A stretch of DNA of 64,000 bases from an uncultured Collinsella sp. (lineage in GTDB: Bacteria; Actinomycetota; Coriobacteriia; Coriobacteriales; Coriobacteriaceae): positions 58,884 to 122,883 of the forward strand of contig CATYVQ010000007.1 in assembly GCA_958413895.1 (NCBI GenBank), given 5' to 3'. Both the position numbers and the translations under genes were made by a program. The notes below the pieces were generated by a model that was given only the letters and a program-made list of their open reading frames with translations, had not been told where the DNA came from and did no database searches. Shown piece by piece: positions 1-9,220 of this stretch (the first letter of the stretch is position 1; each line of letters opens with the position of its first letter).

Positions 1-336
1 CCTGCAGCCTGCATGGATGCGGCGCGCTCAGTGTGTCCCGATGCGGCAACGCTTGTGAGTGCCGGGCGCATCTCCGCGACGAGCAAGCACCCCACCGAGA
101 CGAACATCGTGTTTATGCTTGATACGCTTGAGCTCTACACCATCAAGCGTCGCATGCGTGCCGCACAGGCCAAGCTGCGCCAGGACCGTTCACTCGATGA
201 TGAGGCCCGTCGCGCGCTGACCGTGCAGGCCGCGCAGGATTCGCAACGTCAACGCGAACTGCAAAAGTCGATCGGCGGCGTGGCGGACCCGTTCCGTTTG
301 ATCGGCCTGGAGGCCGCGGGCACCGAACAAGCCTAG
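1..336 (+). CDS. dnaG: Probable DNA primase, C-terminal end (partial)
   Basis: The reading frame is open from the first base and ends at TAG 334-336, so the gene starts before the window. About 111 codons are visible. They carry a helical, Arg/Gln/Ala-rich segment with repeated RRMRAAQAKL-type stretches, as expected for the helicase-interacting C-terminus of DnaG, which is poorly conserved. No catalytic primase motif lies inside the window. The main argument is position: rpoD follows 110 bp downstream in the same direction, the classic dnaG-rpoD arrangement. The identity is an inference from context and could be wrong. That the segment codes for protein is fairly secure. Confidence 0.6.
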   Translation, partial: PAACMDAARSVCPDAATLVSAGRISATSKHPTETNIVFMLDTLELYTIKRRMRAAQAKLRQDRSLDDEARRALTVQAAQDSQRQRELQKSIGGVADPFRLIGLEAAGTEQA

Positions 337-446
337 ATGTTGTGGTCAACCAGCGTATTCTCGCCTATATCCAGTCTTCTTTTTGGGTATAGACGTCAAT
401 GTGTGTGCTAAAGTATTGAGTCCTGTGGACTATGAAGGGAGAATCT

Positions 447-1796
<1,350 letters not shown>

Positions 1797-1805
1797 TCAA
1801 GCAAG

Positions 1806-1840
1806 AGGCGCCCTCAAGCACATCCGCTTGGGGGCGCTTT
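1806..1840 (+). terminator. rpoD terminator hairpin
   Basis: GGCGCCCTCAAG pairs with CTTGGGGGCGC around a short loop and ends in a weak T-rich tail (TTTC). It lies 10 bp after the rpoD stop codon. Confidence 0.75.
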
Positions 1841-1854
1841 CATGTAGACATTGG

Positions 1855-1890
1855 GGACGTTCTTGAATGACTGGTCGTTTAAGAACGTCC
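1855..1890. repeat. Hairpin at the left edge of the IS110 element
   Basis: GGACGTTCTT (1855-1864) and AAGAACGTCC (1881-1890) form a perfect 10-bp stem. The 16-nt loop contains the 9-mer AATGACTGG that recurs at the right edge of the element. It could be an insertion target, part of the left end, or a chromosomal hairpin repeat. Confidence 0.6.
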
Positions 1891-2139
1891 ATTACAGTCG
1901 AAATTGTCAGCCCGGGACCGTCTCGGGCTACGATTGAGGCGCGCCCAGAACGGGCCGCCGACCGGGCGCCCGCGCACGGCCGAACGTCCCTGCCCCCGAG
2001 AGGGCCAGTTGGGTGCTGCCGGCGCGGGACGCGCCGCCCCCGACGGCTGATAGGAAAGTGCGGGGCAGGTGCCGCGGCTGGTAATGTGAGTGCCGAGGGG
2101 AAGGCCATCCGGTCGAACGACTACCGGAAGGATACCACC
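1891..2139 (+). ncRNA. Candidate IS110 bridge RNA region
   Basis: About 250 bp of very GC-rich sequence lies between the left edge of the element and the transposase ribosome site. The transposase frame is open through it, but its translation is low-complexity Arg/Pro/Gly with no recognisable domain. In IS110-group elements this position encodes the structured bridge RNA, whose loops pair with donor and target DNA. Short self-complementary stretches are visible, for example CCCGGG facing CTCGGG near 1912-1926. No guide loop was assigned by eye. The assignment rests on family knowledge and position only. Confidence 0.45.
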
Positions 2140-3273
2140 GTGAAAGCGCCATCCACCAGACCCGCGACCGTGCTCGGCCTGGACGTCGGCAAGTCATCGC
2201 ACTGGGCCTGCCTGATCGACCGCGACGGGGAGGTGCTGGCCAGCGCCCCCGTCCGCAACAGGGAGGCCGAGCTCGACACGCTGTTCGCCTCCGCGCCCGC
2301 CGGCACGCTCGTCGTCGTCGACCAGTTCCGCAACATAGGGTCCCTCGCCGTGAGGCGGGCCCGCGCCGCTGGACTCGGGGTCGCCCACCTGCCCGGGCTC
2401 GCCGCCAGCCGCGCCGCGGGCCTGTTCGCCGGCGAGGCCAAGACCGACGAGCGCGACGCCGCGGTGATCGCGCGGACCGCCCTGGGCGTGCCGGACTCCC
2501 TGTCGGGGGTCCCGGGCCGCGGCGAGGCCCTCGAGGCCGCCCGCGCCCTCTCGTCGCAGCGCGACCACGTCGTCGCCTGCGCGACCAGGGACAAGAACCG
2601 CCTGCGCGCGGTGCTGCTCGAGTCCTGCCCGGCCCTCGAGGCCGCGGTCGACCTGTCGGACCGGCGGTGGCTTGAGCTGCTCGCCGGGTTCGGCGGGGCG
2701 TGGGGGATCGCCCGCTCCGGGGCCGGGGGCCCGCGGGCCGAGGCCGCCGGGGAGGCCGCGGCCGCCTCCACCGCGCCCCCGCCGGCGCTCGTCGAGGCCG
2801 AGAACAGGCAGGTCAGGTTCCTGGCCGCCCGGATATCGGAGGCCCTCGACGAGGCCGGGGCCCTCGAGGCCGAGACGGCGGCGCTGCTCGAGGGCGACGA
2901 GACCTACGCGTGCCTGCTCACCGTGCCCGGCATCGGCCCGAGGACCGCGGCGCAGCTCGCGGTGTCGGTCGACATCGGGAGGTTCCCGGACCACGACCAC
3001 CTGGCCTCTTACTGCGGCATAGCCCCGAGGGTGAGGAGCTCCGGCACGTCGGTGAGGTCGGTCAGGGCGTCCAGGCGCGGCGACGCGAGGCTCAAGTCCC
3101 TGCTGATCTTCTCGTGCAACAGCCTGGTGAGGTCCTCGGGGCGCTACGGCGAGTACTACCGGGCCTGCAGGGCGCGGGGCATGGGGCACGGGCGGGCGCT
3201 CAAGGCCGTCGCGAGGAAGCGGCTCAGGGCGATATACGCCGTGATGCGCGACCGGGTGCCCTACCGGGAGTAG
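2140..3273 (+). CDS. IS110-family transposase (DEDD recombinase)
   Basis: Transposase of 377 aa that should move the element by RNA-guided recombination. The N-terminal RuvC-like domain has acidic residues at the expected spacing: D15 in LGLDVGK, D61 in VVVDQF (usually Glu in this family), and D103 and D106 in KTDERDA. The C-terminal Transposase_20 part contains a helix-hairpin-helix-like PGIGPRTAAQL and the conserved CGIAPRVRSSGTS block around residues 290-302, where the catalytic serine of this family lies. GTG 2140 is chosen because GGAAGGAT (2125-2132) precedes it. An in-frame ATG at 1867 would add 91 residues of unconserved sequence. The gene appears intact. Confidence 0.92.
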   Translation: MKAPSTRPATVLGLDVGKSSHWACLIDRDGEVLASAPVRNREAELDTLFASAPAGTLVVVDQFRNIGSLAVRRARAAGLGVAHLPGLAASRAAGLFAGEAKTDERDAAVIARTALGVPDSLSGVPGRGEALEAARALSSQRDHVVACATRDKNRLRAVLLESCPALEAAVDLSDRRWLELLAGFGGAWGIARSGAGGPRAEAAGEAAAASTAPPPALVEAENRQVRFLAARISEALDEAGALEAETAALLEGDETYACLLTVPGIGPRTAAQLAVSVDIGRFPDHDHLASYCGIAPRVRSSGTSVRSVRASRRGDARLKSLLIFSCNSLVRSSGRYGEYYRACRARGMGHGRALKAVARKRLRAIYAVMRDRVPYRE

Positions 3274-3339
3274 CCCCGACGGTTGACAAAACTATAGGAA
3301 CACCCAATGACTGGGTCGGAAAATTTCTTAAAAAAGTTC

Positions 3340-3367
3340 TTGCCCTGAGCTGATTCGTCCGTATAAT
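3340..3367 (+). promoter_or_regulatory. Promoter of the tRNA-Asn pair
   Basis: TTGCCC at 3340-3345, a 16-bp spacer, then a perfect TATAAT at 3362-3367, 30 bp before the first tRNA-Asn. It lies just outside the right end of the IS110 element. Confidence 0.75.
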
Positions 3368-3397
3368 AAACTTCGTTGCTTGAGAGCACGCACCTAT

Positions 3398-3472
3398 TCC
3401 TCGGTAGCTCAATGGTAGAGCACGCGGCTGTTAACCGCGCTGTTGTAGGTTCGAGTCCTACCCGGGGAGCCA
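3398..3472 (+). tRNA. tRNA-Asn (GTT)
   Basis: 75 nt including an encoded CCA. The acceptor stem TCCTCGG pairs with CCGGGGA with one G-T wobble. The D-arm is AGCTCAATGGTAGAGCA. The anticodon stem CGCGG/CCGCG encloses loop CTGTTAA with anticodon GTT. The T-arm contains GGTTCGAGTCC. An identical copy lies 33 bp downstream. Confidence 0.97.
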
Positions 3473-3505
3473 GAATTTTCCAGCCCTTTCCGTTGGGCTT
3501 TAAAT

Positions 3506-3580
3506 TCCTCGGTAGCTCAATGGTAGAGCACGCGGCTGTTAACCGCGCTGTTGTAGGTTCGAGTCCTACCCGGGGAGCCA
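3506..3580 (+). tRNA. tRNA-Asn (GTT), second identical copy
   Basis: Identical over all 75 nt to the copy at 3398-3472, again with anticodon GTT and encoded CCA. The two are probably one transcript from the upstream promoter, ended by the hairpin just downstream. Confidence 0.97.
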
Positions 3581-3586
3581 GGTTGT

Positions 3587-3616
3587 AAAACCCGTCGCTT
3601 ATGCGGCGGGTTTTTT
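3587..3616 (+). terminator. Terminator of the tRNA-Asn pair
   Basis: AAAACCCGTCGC, loop TTAT, then GCGGCGGG followed by six T. A typical intrinsic terminator 6 bp after the second tRNA. Confidence 0.9.
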
Positions 3617-3775
3617 CATGCCGCGATCGCCGTTCGCGAACGTTACCATATCAACATTTCGTGTCGAGGATGTAATCCCGAGGCCCGCCACCTCAACATG
3701 CCGCGGTCGTTGTAGAATATTGGAATGATTGCTCCCACGACATGGTGCCGCGAGCACCAAGAAAAGGAGATTCTT

Positions 3776-4132
3776 GTGTCTGAGACCATTAACGGCAGCC
3801 TGAGCGTCTCGAACGACGTTATTGCCGATATTGCCGGTTATGCCGCGATGACGTGCTATGGCGTTGTCGGTATGGCTGAGCAGCTCCAGGGCGCCGAGAG
3901 CGTGCGCCTGCTTGCCGGTCAGCGCCTCCGCAAGGGCGTGCTTGTCTCCGCCGACGAGAACGGCCTTACGGTCGATCTTCACGTCGTGCTCGAGAACGGC
4001 GTCAACATGAAGTCCGTCTGCCACAATCTTTCGAGCTCCGTTGCCTTCACTCTGCAGGAGATCGCCCAGATCGATCCCGCCAGCCTTAAGATCGGCATCC
4101 ATATCGACGCGCTCAAGAGCCGTCTGAACTAG
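3776..4132 (+). CDS. Asp23/Gls24 (DUF322) family protein
   Basis: 118-aa protein of the alkaline-shock/Gls24 family, like YloU, which is often paired with fakA in Gram-positive bacteria. The molecular role is not settled; relatives associate with the cell envelope. It opens with a beta-strand (GSLSVSNDVIADIAGYAA), then the family GVVGM segment, and ends with IGIHIDALKS. I chose GTG 3776 because AAAGGAGA at 3763-3770 is optimally spaced; the upstream ATG at 3725 has no ribosome site. The next gene, fakA, starts 27 bp downstream, so the two are probably co-transcribed. A second family member lies at 49655-50017. Confidence 0.85.
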   Translation: MSETINGSLSVSNDVIADIAGYAAMTCYGVVGMAEQLQGAESVRLLAGQRLRKGVLVSADENGLTVDLHVVLENGVNMKSVCHNLSSSVAFTLQEIAQIDPASLKIGIHIDALKSRLN

Positions 4133-4159
4133 CATCCGAAAACGGAGATTCAAATACCC

Positions 4160-5821
4160 ATGATTGCAAAGACCATTCGCACCTGTTTTCCGATCGCTGC
4201 GGCTGCCGTTTCCGACAAGGCCGAGGAGATCAACAAGCTCAACGTCTTCCCCGTACCCGATGGCGATACCGGCACCAACATGTCGCTCACGCTCGCCTCG
4301 GTGACCAAGGAGCTCTCTGCCCTTCCCGCCGATGCCGATATGGAGGCCATCGCCGGTGCCATCACCCACGGCTCCCTGATGGGTGCCCGCGGTAACTCCG
4401 GAGTCATCACCTCGCAGATTCTTCGCGGCGTGGCCGAGGGCCTTGTCTCTGCCGACGAGCCTATTACGTCCGCCAACATTGCCTTCGCCTTCCGTCGTGC
4501 CGTCAAGGTCGCCTTCCAGGCTGTCCGCAAGCCCATCGAGGGCACGATCCTCACGGTCCTGCGCGATGTTTCGACCAAGGCCGATGAGTGCGAGAAGAAG
4601 AAGTTCTCGGCCGAGGATGCGCTCGATGCTATCGTCGTCGAGGCGTACCAGTCCGTCGCCCGCACACCCGACCTGTTGCCCGTTCTGAAGGAGAACGGCG
4701 TGGTCGACTCCGGCGCCTTTGGCTTTGCCATCTTCCTCGAGAACTTTGTGGCTGCCGCTCTTGGTCGCAGCACCGTGGTCGAGGATTTCTCCGCTACGTT
4801 TGACTCCGCCGGCTCTGCCCGCGATGCCGCTCTTGGCCGTGTTGAGATCGAGGCTAACGACGACTGGGAGGGCTCGGAGTTCCGCTACTGCAACGAGTTC
4901 CTCTTTAAGGCCGATGCCCCGTTTGACGAGGACGAGTGCCTTAAGTTCCTAGGCTCCATGGGCGACTGTGAGCTGCTCGTGGGCGCCTATCCCGACTACA
5001 AGATCCATGTGCACTCCAACACCCCCAACCTGGTGCTCGAGCACATGCTGCAGCTCGGTCAGATCTATGAGGTCTTTATCCACAACATGGAGATGGAGGC
5101 CCACGACCGTACCGCCAAGATTCACGAGGACCAGGAGAAGGCCGCCGAGCCCGCCAAGGCCCTGGGCTTTGTCGCCGTTGCCGCCGGTTCCGGCGAGGCC
5201 GACATCCTCAAGTCTCTCGGCGTCGACGTGATCGTGTCGGGTGGCCAGACCATGAACCCCTCGACTGCAGACCTGCTGGGCGCCGTTGACCAGGTCAACG
5301 CGACCTCGGTCATCATCCTGCCCAATAACGGCAACATCCGCATGGCTGCCGAGGCCGCAGCCTCTGCCTGCACCGACAAGAAGGTCGCCGTCGTTCCCAC
5401 CAAGACCGTTCCGCAGGCGTTCTCCGCGCTGTTCGCGGTCCTGCCCGATTCCGAGCTCGAGGACGCCGTCGCCGCCATGGTCGACGCCATCAGCGAGGTC
5501 CGCGATGGCGAGGTCACCCGCGCCGTGCGCGATTCCAGCGCCTCTGACGGCTCTCCGATTCACTCCGGTGACGTCATGGGTATCATCGCCGGCTCCATCG
5601 ACGTGGTCGGCTCCGACGTGAAGCAGGTCACGCTCGATTGCATCAACCGCATGCAGGAGGAAGAGGAGGGTGACGCGCTGACGATTCTGGCCGGCGAGGA
5701 GCTGTCCGATGAGGTCTTCCAGGAGATCGTCGACGCTATCGAGGAGGCTCAGCCCGACTTGGAGATCGACGCCCATCGTGGCGAGCAGCCGCTCTATCCC
5801 GTGATCTTCTCGATCGAGTAG
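4160..5821 (+). CDS. fakA: Fatty acid kinase FakA-like (DAK2/YloV)
   Basis: 553-aa kinase of the DhaL-related FakA/YloV family. With a FakB fatty-acid carrier it phosphorylates exogenous fatty acids to acyl-phosphate, the substrate used with the PlsX/PlsY system. The N-terminal DhaL fold has the nucleotide/Mg motifs NVFPVPDGDTGTNM (around residues 28-41) and GARGNSGVITSQIL (around 75-88). The central and C-terminal parts match the DUF1949-like/YloV C-terminal domain, with VSGGQTMNPST and ILPNNGNI. Length is typical. It lies between the Gls24 gene and recG, a common Gram-positive order. plsX, which would use its product, is 5 kb downstream. Confidence 0.9.
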   Translation: MIAKTIRTCFPIAAAAVSDKAEEINKLNVFPVPDGDTGTNMSLTLASVTKELSALPADADMEAIAGAITHGSLMGARGNSGVITSQILRGVAEGLVSADEPITSANIAFAFRRAVKVAFQAVRKPIEGTILTVLRDVSTKADECEKKKFSAEDALDAIVVEAYQSVARTPDLLPVLKENGVVDSGAFGFAIFLENFVAAALGRSTVVEDFSATFDSAGSARDAALGRVEIEANDDWEGSEFRYCNEFLFKADAPFDEDECLKFLGSMGDCELLVGAYPDYKIHVHSNTPNLVLEHMLQLGQIYEVFIHNMEMEAHDRTAKIHEDQEKAAEPAKALGFVAVAAGSGEADILKSLGVDVIVSGGQTMNPSTADLLGAVDQVNATSVIILPNNGNIRMAAEAAASACTDKKVAVVPTKTVPQAFSALFAVLPDSELEDAVAAMVDAISEVRDGEVTRAVRDSSASDGSPIHSGDVMGIIAGSIDVVGSDVKQVTLDCINRMQEEEEGDALTILAGEELSDEVFQEIVDAIEEAQPDLEIDAHRGEQPLYPVIFSIE

Positions 5822-5831
5822 GCAACTGCCT

Positions 5832-8009
5832 ATGTCCGAGCTGTGCTCCGTGCCGCGCGTCTCGGAGCGCTTTGCCCAGAGCAATGCGCTCGACGAGGAT
5901 ATCGCGCGACTCAAATATGTTTCGGGTAAACGTGAGGAGGCCCTTCGCCGTCTGGGAATTCGGACGGTGGGGGACCTCCTTCTCCATATTCCTCATCGAT
6001 ACCTCGACTTTACCCGTTCGTGGTCCATCGAGATGGCGCCCATCGGTACCGTGTGCACCATCATCGCCACGGTCGACCGTATCGTCCAAAAGCAGCCGCG
6101 TCCGCGCATGCAGGTGACTGAGGTCTCACTTGTTGACGAGGCGGGCGTGCTGCAGGTCGCCTTTTTCCGCCAGCCCTGGATTGCCCAGCAGCTTAAGCAG
6201 GGCGACCGCCTGGCCGTGATGGGCAAGGTCGAGTTTGCCTACGGTTTTAAGCAGATGGCCTCGCCCCACTTTGAAAAGCTCGAGGACGGGCGCGCCGCAG
6301 GCACCATTCTGCCGGTCCATTACGTGAGCGATGGCGTGAGCCAGGCGTGGATGCGCCGCATCGTAAGCGGCGCGCTCGAGGTCGTCGGCAATCCGTTCGA
6401 TCCGATTCCCGCGCCGCTGCGCGCAAAGCGGAAGCTCATGAGCAATGCCCGCGCGTTGCGTTCGATCCACTTTCCCTCGAGCATGGCTGAGCGCGACATC
6501 GCACGTCGGCGTCTTGCCTACGAGGAGTGCCTCTACCTGCAGCTGGCGCTGCGTCTGCGCAACGACGGTGGCCTGGTCGATGTGGTGCCCTATGCCCACA
6601 CCGCGGGCGAGCATCTGGGCGCACTTAAACAGGCCCTTCCGTTTTCGCTGAGCGACGAGCAGGAGGCCGCATTCCAAGACATTCTGCACGACATGTGCGA
6701 TGGCGGGCGCGTGATGAACCGCCTGCTGCTGGGCGATGTCGGTACCGGTAAGACCGCCGTTGCCGCTTGCGCGCTGGCTGTGGCTGCCGATAGCGGTACG
6801 CAGGCCTGCGTTATGGCGCCCACGGGCGTTCTGGCGCGCCAATATGCCGATAAGACCGGCCCTCTGCTCTCGCAGGCCGGCATGTCCTGGGCGCTTCTGA
6901 CGGGTGCCACGCCGGCCTCAGAGCGCGAGCAGATCCATGCCCAGCTGGAATCGGGCGAGCTTGATGTGCTCTTTGGCACCCACGCGGTCCTTTCGGATGA
7001 CGTTACGTTCAAGCATCTGTCGCTCGTGGTCATCGATGAGCAGCACCGGTTTGGCGTCGGCCAACGCAACGCCCTGCGCGCGAAGGGCCCCGGTGCCGAT
7101 CTGCTCGTTATGACGGCAACGCCCATCCCGCGTACGCTGGCGCTTTCGGTCTACGGCGATCTGGATACGAGCATCATCCGCCACCGGCCTGTTCCGGGTG
7201 CCGGTGTGACGACGTGTGTTCTCACCGAGTCGAGCCGTGACCTCGCCTATGGAGCCATCCGCGAGGCGCATGACAAGGGTCAGCAGGCCTACGTGATTTG
7301 CCCGCTCGTGGAGCCGAGTGACTCGGCCGATGAGCTTGAAGACGTGCCCGGTATCGCCCGCGACGACGAGGGCCGCGTGACCGTGCCTGTGCCGCTGCAC
7401 GATACGGCGACCGAGCTCGATCGCCTGCGTCTGGCGTTGCCGGGTCTTGCCATCGAGCGCCTTCACGGCCGTATGCCAGCGGGGGAGAAGGATCGCGTGA
7501 TCGACGCCTTCAAGCGTGGCGAGATTGACGTGCTCGTCTCGACTACGGTGGTCGAGGTGGGCGTCGACGTGCCCAACGCCACCGTCATGGTCATCGAGAA
7601 CGGTGAGCGGTTTGGCTTGGCGGCGCTGCATCAGCTACGCGGTCGCGTGGGCCGCGGCAGCGTGTCGGGCACGTGCCTGGTCATGACGCACTCCAAGGGC
7701 AACGGCGGCGCATCGGCGGCGCAAGATCGTCTGCAATCGCTCGAAAAAACCTCGGATGGCTTTACGCTCGCCCAGATGGACCTGCGCCTGCGCCATGAGG
7801 GCGAAATCCTGGGTTATCGCCAGCATGGTGGTGTGACCCTGCGCTTTGTCGACCTGGATGCCGACGAGGAACTGATCGAGTGGGCCCATTTGGACGCGGT
7901 CGAGCTCTTGCGGTATGCTTGCACCCTTGACTCCGTGGCGACGCGCCCCCTGCGCGATGCGGTCGCCATGCGATATCGACACATTTTTAAGGAGGTCAGC
8001 GGAGGATGA
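5832..8009 (+). CDS. recG: ATP-dependent DNA helicase RecG
   Basis: 725-aa superfamily 2 helicase that remodels stalled forks and Holliday junctions. The N-terminal wedge/OB part contains a short helix-hairpin-helix-like segment (RLGIRTVGDLLLHIPHRYLD). Helicase motifs follow in order: Walker A GDVGTGKTAV, motif Ia APTGVLARQ, DEQH box VVIDEQHRFGV, motif III TATPIPRTLAL, and in the second RecA domain ERLHGRM, STTVVEVGVDVPNA and QLRGRVGRG. Somewhat longer than many RecG proteins, but complete. It begins 10 bp after fakA and overlaps rsmD by 4 bp (ATGA), so it belongs to the same operon. Confidence 0.97.
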   Translation: MSELCSVPRVSERFAQSNALDEDIARLKYVSGKREEALRRLGIRTVGDLLLHIPHRYLDFTRSWSIEMAPIGTVCTIIATVDRIVQKQPRPRMQVTEVSLVDEAGVLQVAFFRQPWIAQQLKQGDRLAVMGKVEFAYGFKQMASPHFEKLEDGRAAGTILPVHYVSDGVSQAWMRRIVSGALEVVGNPFDPIPAPLRAKRKLMSNARALRSIHFPSSMAERDIARRRLAYEECLYLQLALRLRNDGGLVDVVPYAHTAGEHLGALKQALPFSLSDEQEAAFQDILHDMCDGGRVMNRLLLGDVGTGKTAVAACALAVAADSGTQACVMAPTGVLARQYADKTGPLLSQAGMSWALLTGATPASEREQIHAQLESGELDVLFGTHAVLSDDVTFKHLSLVVIDEQHRFGVGQRNALRAKGPGADLLVMTATPIPRTLALSVYGDLDTSIIRHRPVPGAGVTTCVLTESSRDLAYGAIREAHDKGQQAYVICPLVEPSDSADELEDVPGIARDDEGRVTVPVPLHDTATELDRLRLALPGLAIERLHGRMPAGEKDRVIDAFKRGEIDVLVSTTVVEVGVDVPNATVMVIENGERFGLAALHQLRGRVGRGSVSGTCLVMTHSKGNGGASAAQDRLQSLEKTSDGFTLAQMDLRLRHEGEILGYRQHGGVTLRFVDLDADEELIEWAHLDAVELLRYACTLDSVATRPLRDAVAMRYRHIFKEVSGG

Positions 8010-8662
8010 GAATCATCGGCGGCGAATGGCGCGGTCGTAAGATCGAGGAGCCCCGTGGTCGCGATGTCACCCGCCCCACGACTGATCGCGTACGCGAGGC
8101 GTGCGCATCTATGGTCATGTCGGCATTCGACTTCGATCTGGACGAGGTCCGTGTACTGGACGCCTTTGGCGGCTCCGGTGCCTTAGGGTTAGAGATGCTC
8201 TCTCGTGGGGCTCGCTCGCTCACGACGTTCGAGATCGATCGCAACGCCGCGCGGCTCATTACCAAGAATATCGAGTCGCTCTGCCGTGACCGTGCGCGTT
8301 GGCGCGTGGTCACGGGCGACATGCTGGCGAGTGCCTCGCGCGGTCGTGTACCGGGAGGTCCCTTTGATTTGGTCCTGCTCGACCCGCCCTATGCTTTTGG
8401 TGCCGAGCCGGTCGAGGAGCTGCTGCAGGACCTGGCCCAGCAGGGTCTGCTTGCACCTGGCGCTTTTGCCCTGTTTGAGCATGCCGCCGCCGATGCGGGC
8501 GCGCATCCGGCAGACTTTGAGACTGTACGTGAGAAGCGCTACGGCATTACCTCGGTCGACCTGCTCCGTCGGGTCGGCGATGACGATGGTGAGGGCGATA
8601 GCGCCGGCACCGATGCTGACAACAATGATGCCACGACGTTTCAGGAGGACGCCCATGAATGA
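8006..8662 (+). CDS. rsmD: 16S rRNA (guanine-N2) methyltransferase RsmD
   Basis: 218-aa SAM-dependent methyltransferase that modifies G966 of 16S rRNA in the small subunit. It starts with the family signature MRIIGGEWRGRKI, has the SAM-binding loop VLDAFGGSGALGLEMLSRG, and the catalytic DPPY motif in LVLLDPPYAFG. The C-terminal 30 residues are an acidic, low-complexity extension (DDDGEGDSAGTDADNND). The start overlaps the recG stop by 4 bp, and the end overlaps coaD by 8 bp. rsmD-coaD adjacency is widespread in bacteria. Confidence 0.95.
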   Translation: MRIIGGEWRGRKIEEPRGRDVTRPTTDRVREACASMVMSAFDFDLDEVRVLDAFGGSGALGLEMLSRGARSLTTFEIDRNAARLITKNIESLCRDRARWRVVTGDMLASASRGRVPGGPFDLVLLDPPYAFGAEPVEELLQDLAQQGLLAPGAFALFEHAAADAGAHPADFETVREKRYGITSVDLLRRVGDDDGEGDSAGTDADNNDATTFQEDAHE

Positions 8663-9152
8663 CACCATCAACCGCGTGATCGTCCCGGGCACCTTCGATC
8701 CCATCACGTTTGGCCATATCGATGTGATCCGCCGCGCCCGCCGCATCTTTCCCAGCGTGATCGTCGCTGTTGCCGAGTCGCAGGGTAAAAACGGCGTGGG
8801 CACCACGTTTATGCTCGATGAGCGCGTGGCGCTGGCCCGCGAGGCGCTCGGTGATATCGACGGCGTCGAGGTCCTGCCCTTTACCGGCCTCTTGGTCGAC
8901 TTCGCTCGCGAGCAGGGGGCGGGGGCTGTGGTCAAGGGCCTGCGCGCCATGACCGACTTTGAATATGAGCTGCAGCAGGCCGACCTTAACTATCGCCTGG
9001 ATAGCGAGCTGGAGTCCATCTTTGTCATGAGTGCGCCGCAGTACGGCTATATCTCGAGCTCGGTTGTTCGCCAGATCGCCTCGCTCGGCAGCGATGTATC
9101 GACGTTTGTCCCGTCCAACGTGGTCGAAGCGCTCAAACATCGCTTTTCGTGA
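8655..9152 (+). CDS. coaD: Phosphopantetheine adenylyltransferase
   Basis: 165-aa enzyme that transfers AMP from ATP to 4'-phosphopantetheine, the penultimate step of coenzyme A synthesis. The nucleotidyltransferase motif GTFDPITFGHIDVI is at residues 11-24, with the T/HxGH element FGH. GLRAMTDFEYELQQA binds pantetheine and YGYISSSVVRQIA is the ISSTxxR-type ATP motif. ATG 8655 is supported by AGGAGG at 8643-8648, inside the end of rsmD. Usual family length. Confidence 0.97.
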   Translation: MNDTINRVIVPGTFDPITFGHIDVIRRARRIFPSVIVAVAESQGKNGVGTTFMLDERVALAREALGDIDGVEVLPFTGLLVDFAREQGAGAVVKGLRAMTDFEYELQQADLNYRLDSELESIFVMSAPQYGYISSSVVRQIASLGSDVSTFVPSNVVEALKHRFS

Positions 9153-9220
9153 CGTTTCTTATTGCCTGGTGGCATGTGGTAAACTAGCACGATGATATGT
9201 TACCTATGAAAGGAGACCGG

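Larger units (their letters stand above)
1866..3314 (+). mobile_element. IS110-family insertion sequence (ends approximate)
   Basis: A single DEDD transposase gene (2140-3273) with a 274-bp GC-rich leader and a short right end. This is the layout of IS110-group elements, which carry their bridge RNA upstream of the transposase. The 9-mer AATGACTGG occurs at 1866-1874 and again at 3306-3314 and is my best guess for the boundary or core. IS110 elements lack classical terminal inverted repeats, so the ends are uncertain by tens of bases. The element has higher G+C than its surroundings and uses AGG arginine codons freely, while neighbouring genes mostly use CGC/CGT. Both point to recent transfer. 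It sits between the rpoD terminator and the tRNA-Asn promoter and interrupts no gene. Confidence 0.75.

Noticed and set aside
1867..2139. N-terminal extension of the transposase from ATG 1867
   Set aside because: The 91 extra residues are low-complexity Arg/Pro/Gly with no domain, while GTG 2140 has a proper ribosome site; the region is better read as non-coding leader.
3398..3580. tRNA-Asn pair as attachment site of a larger integrated element
   Set aside because: Both copies are complete and there is no integrase; the nearby IS110 element ends before the tRNA promoter. The duplication looks like an ordinary tandem tRNA pair.
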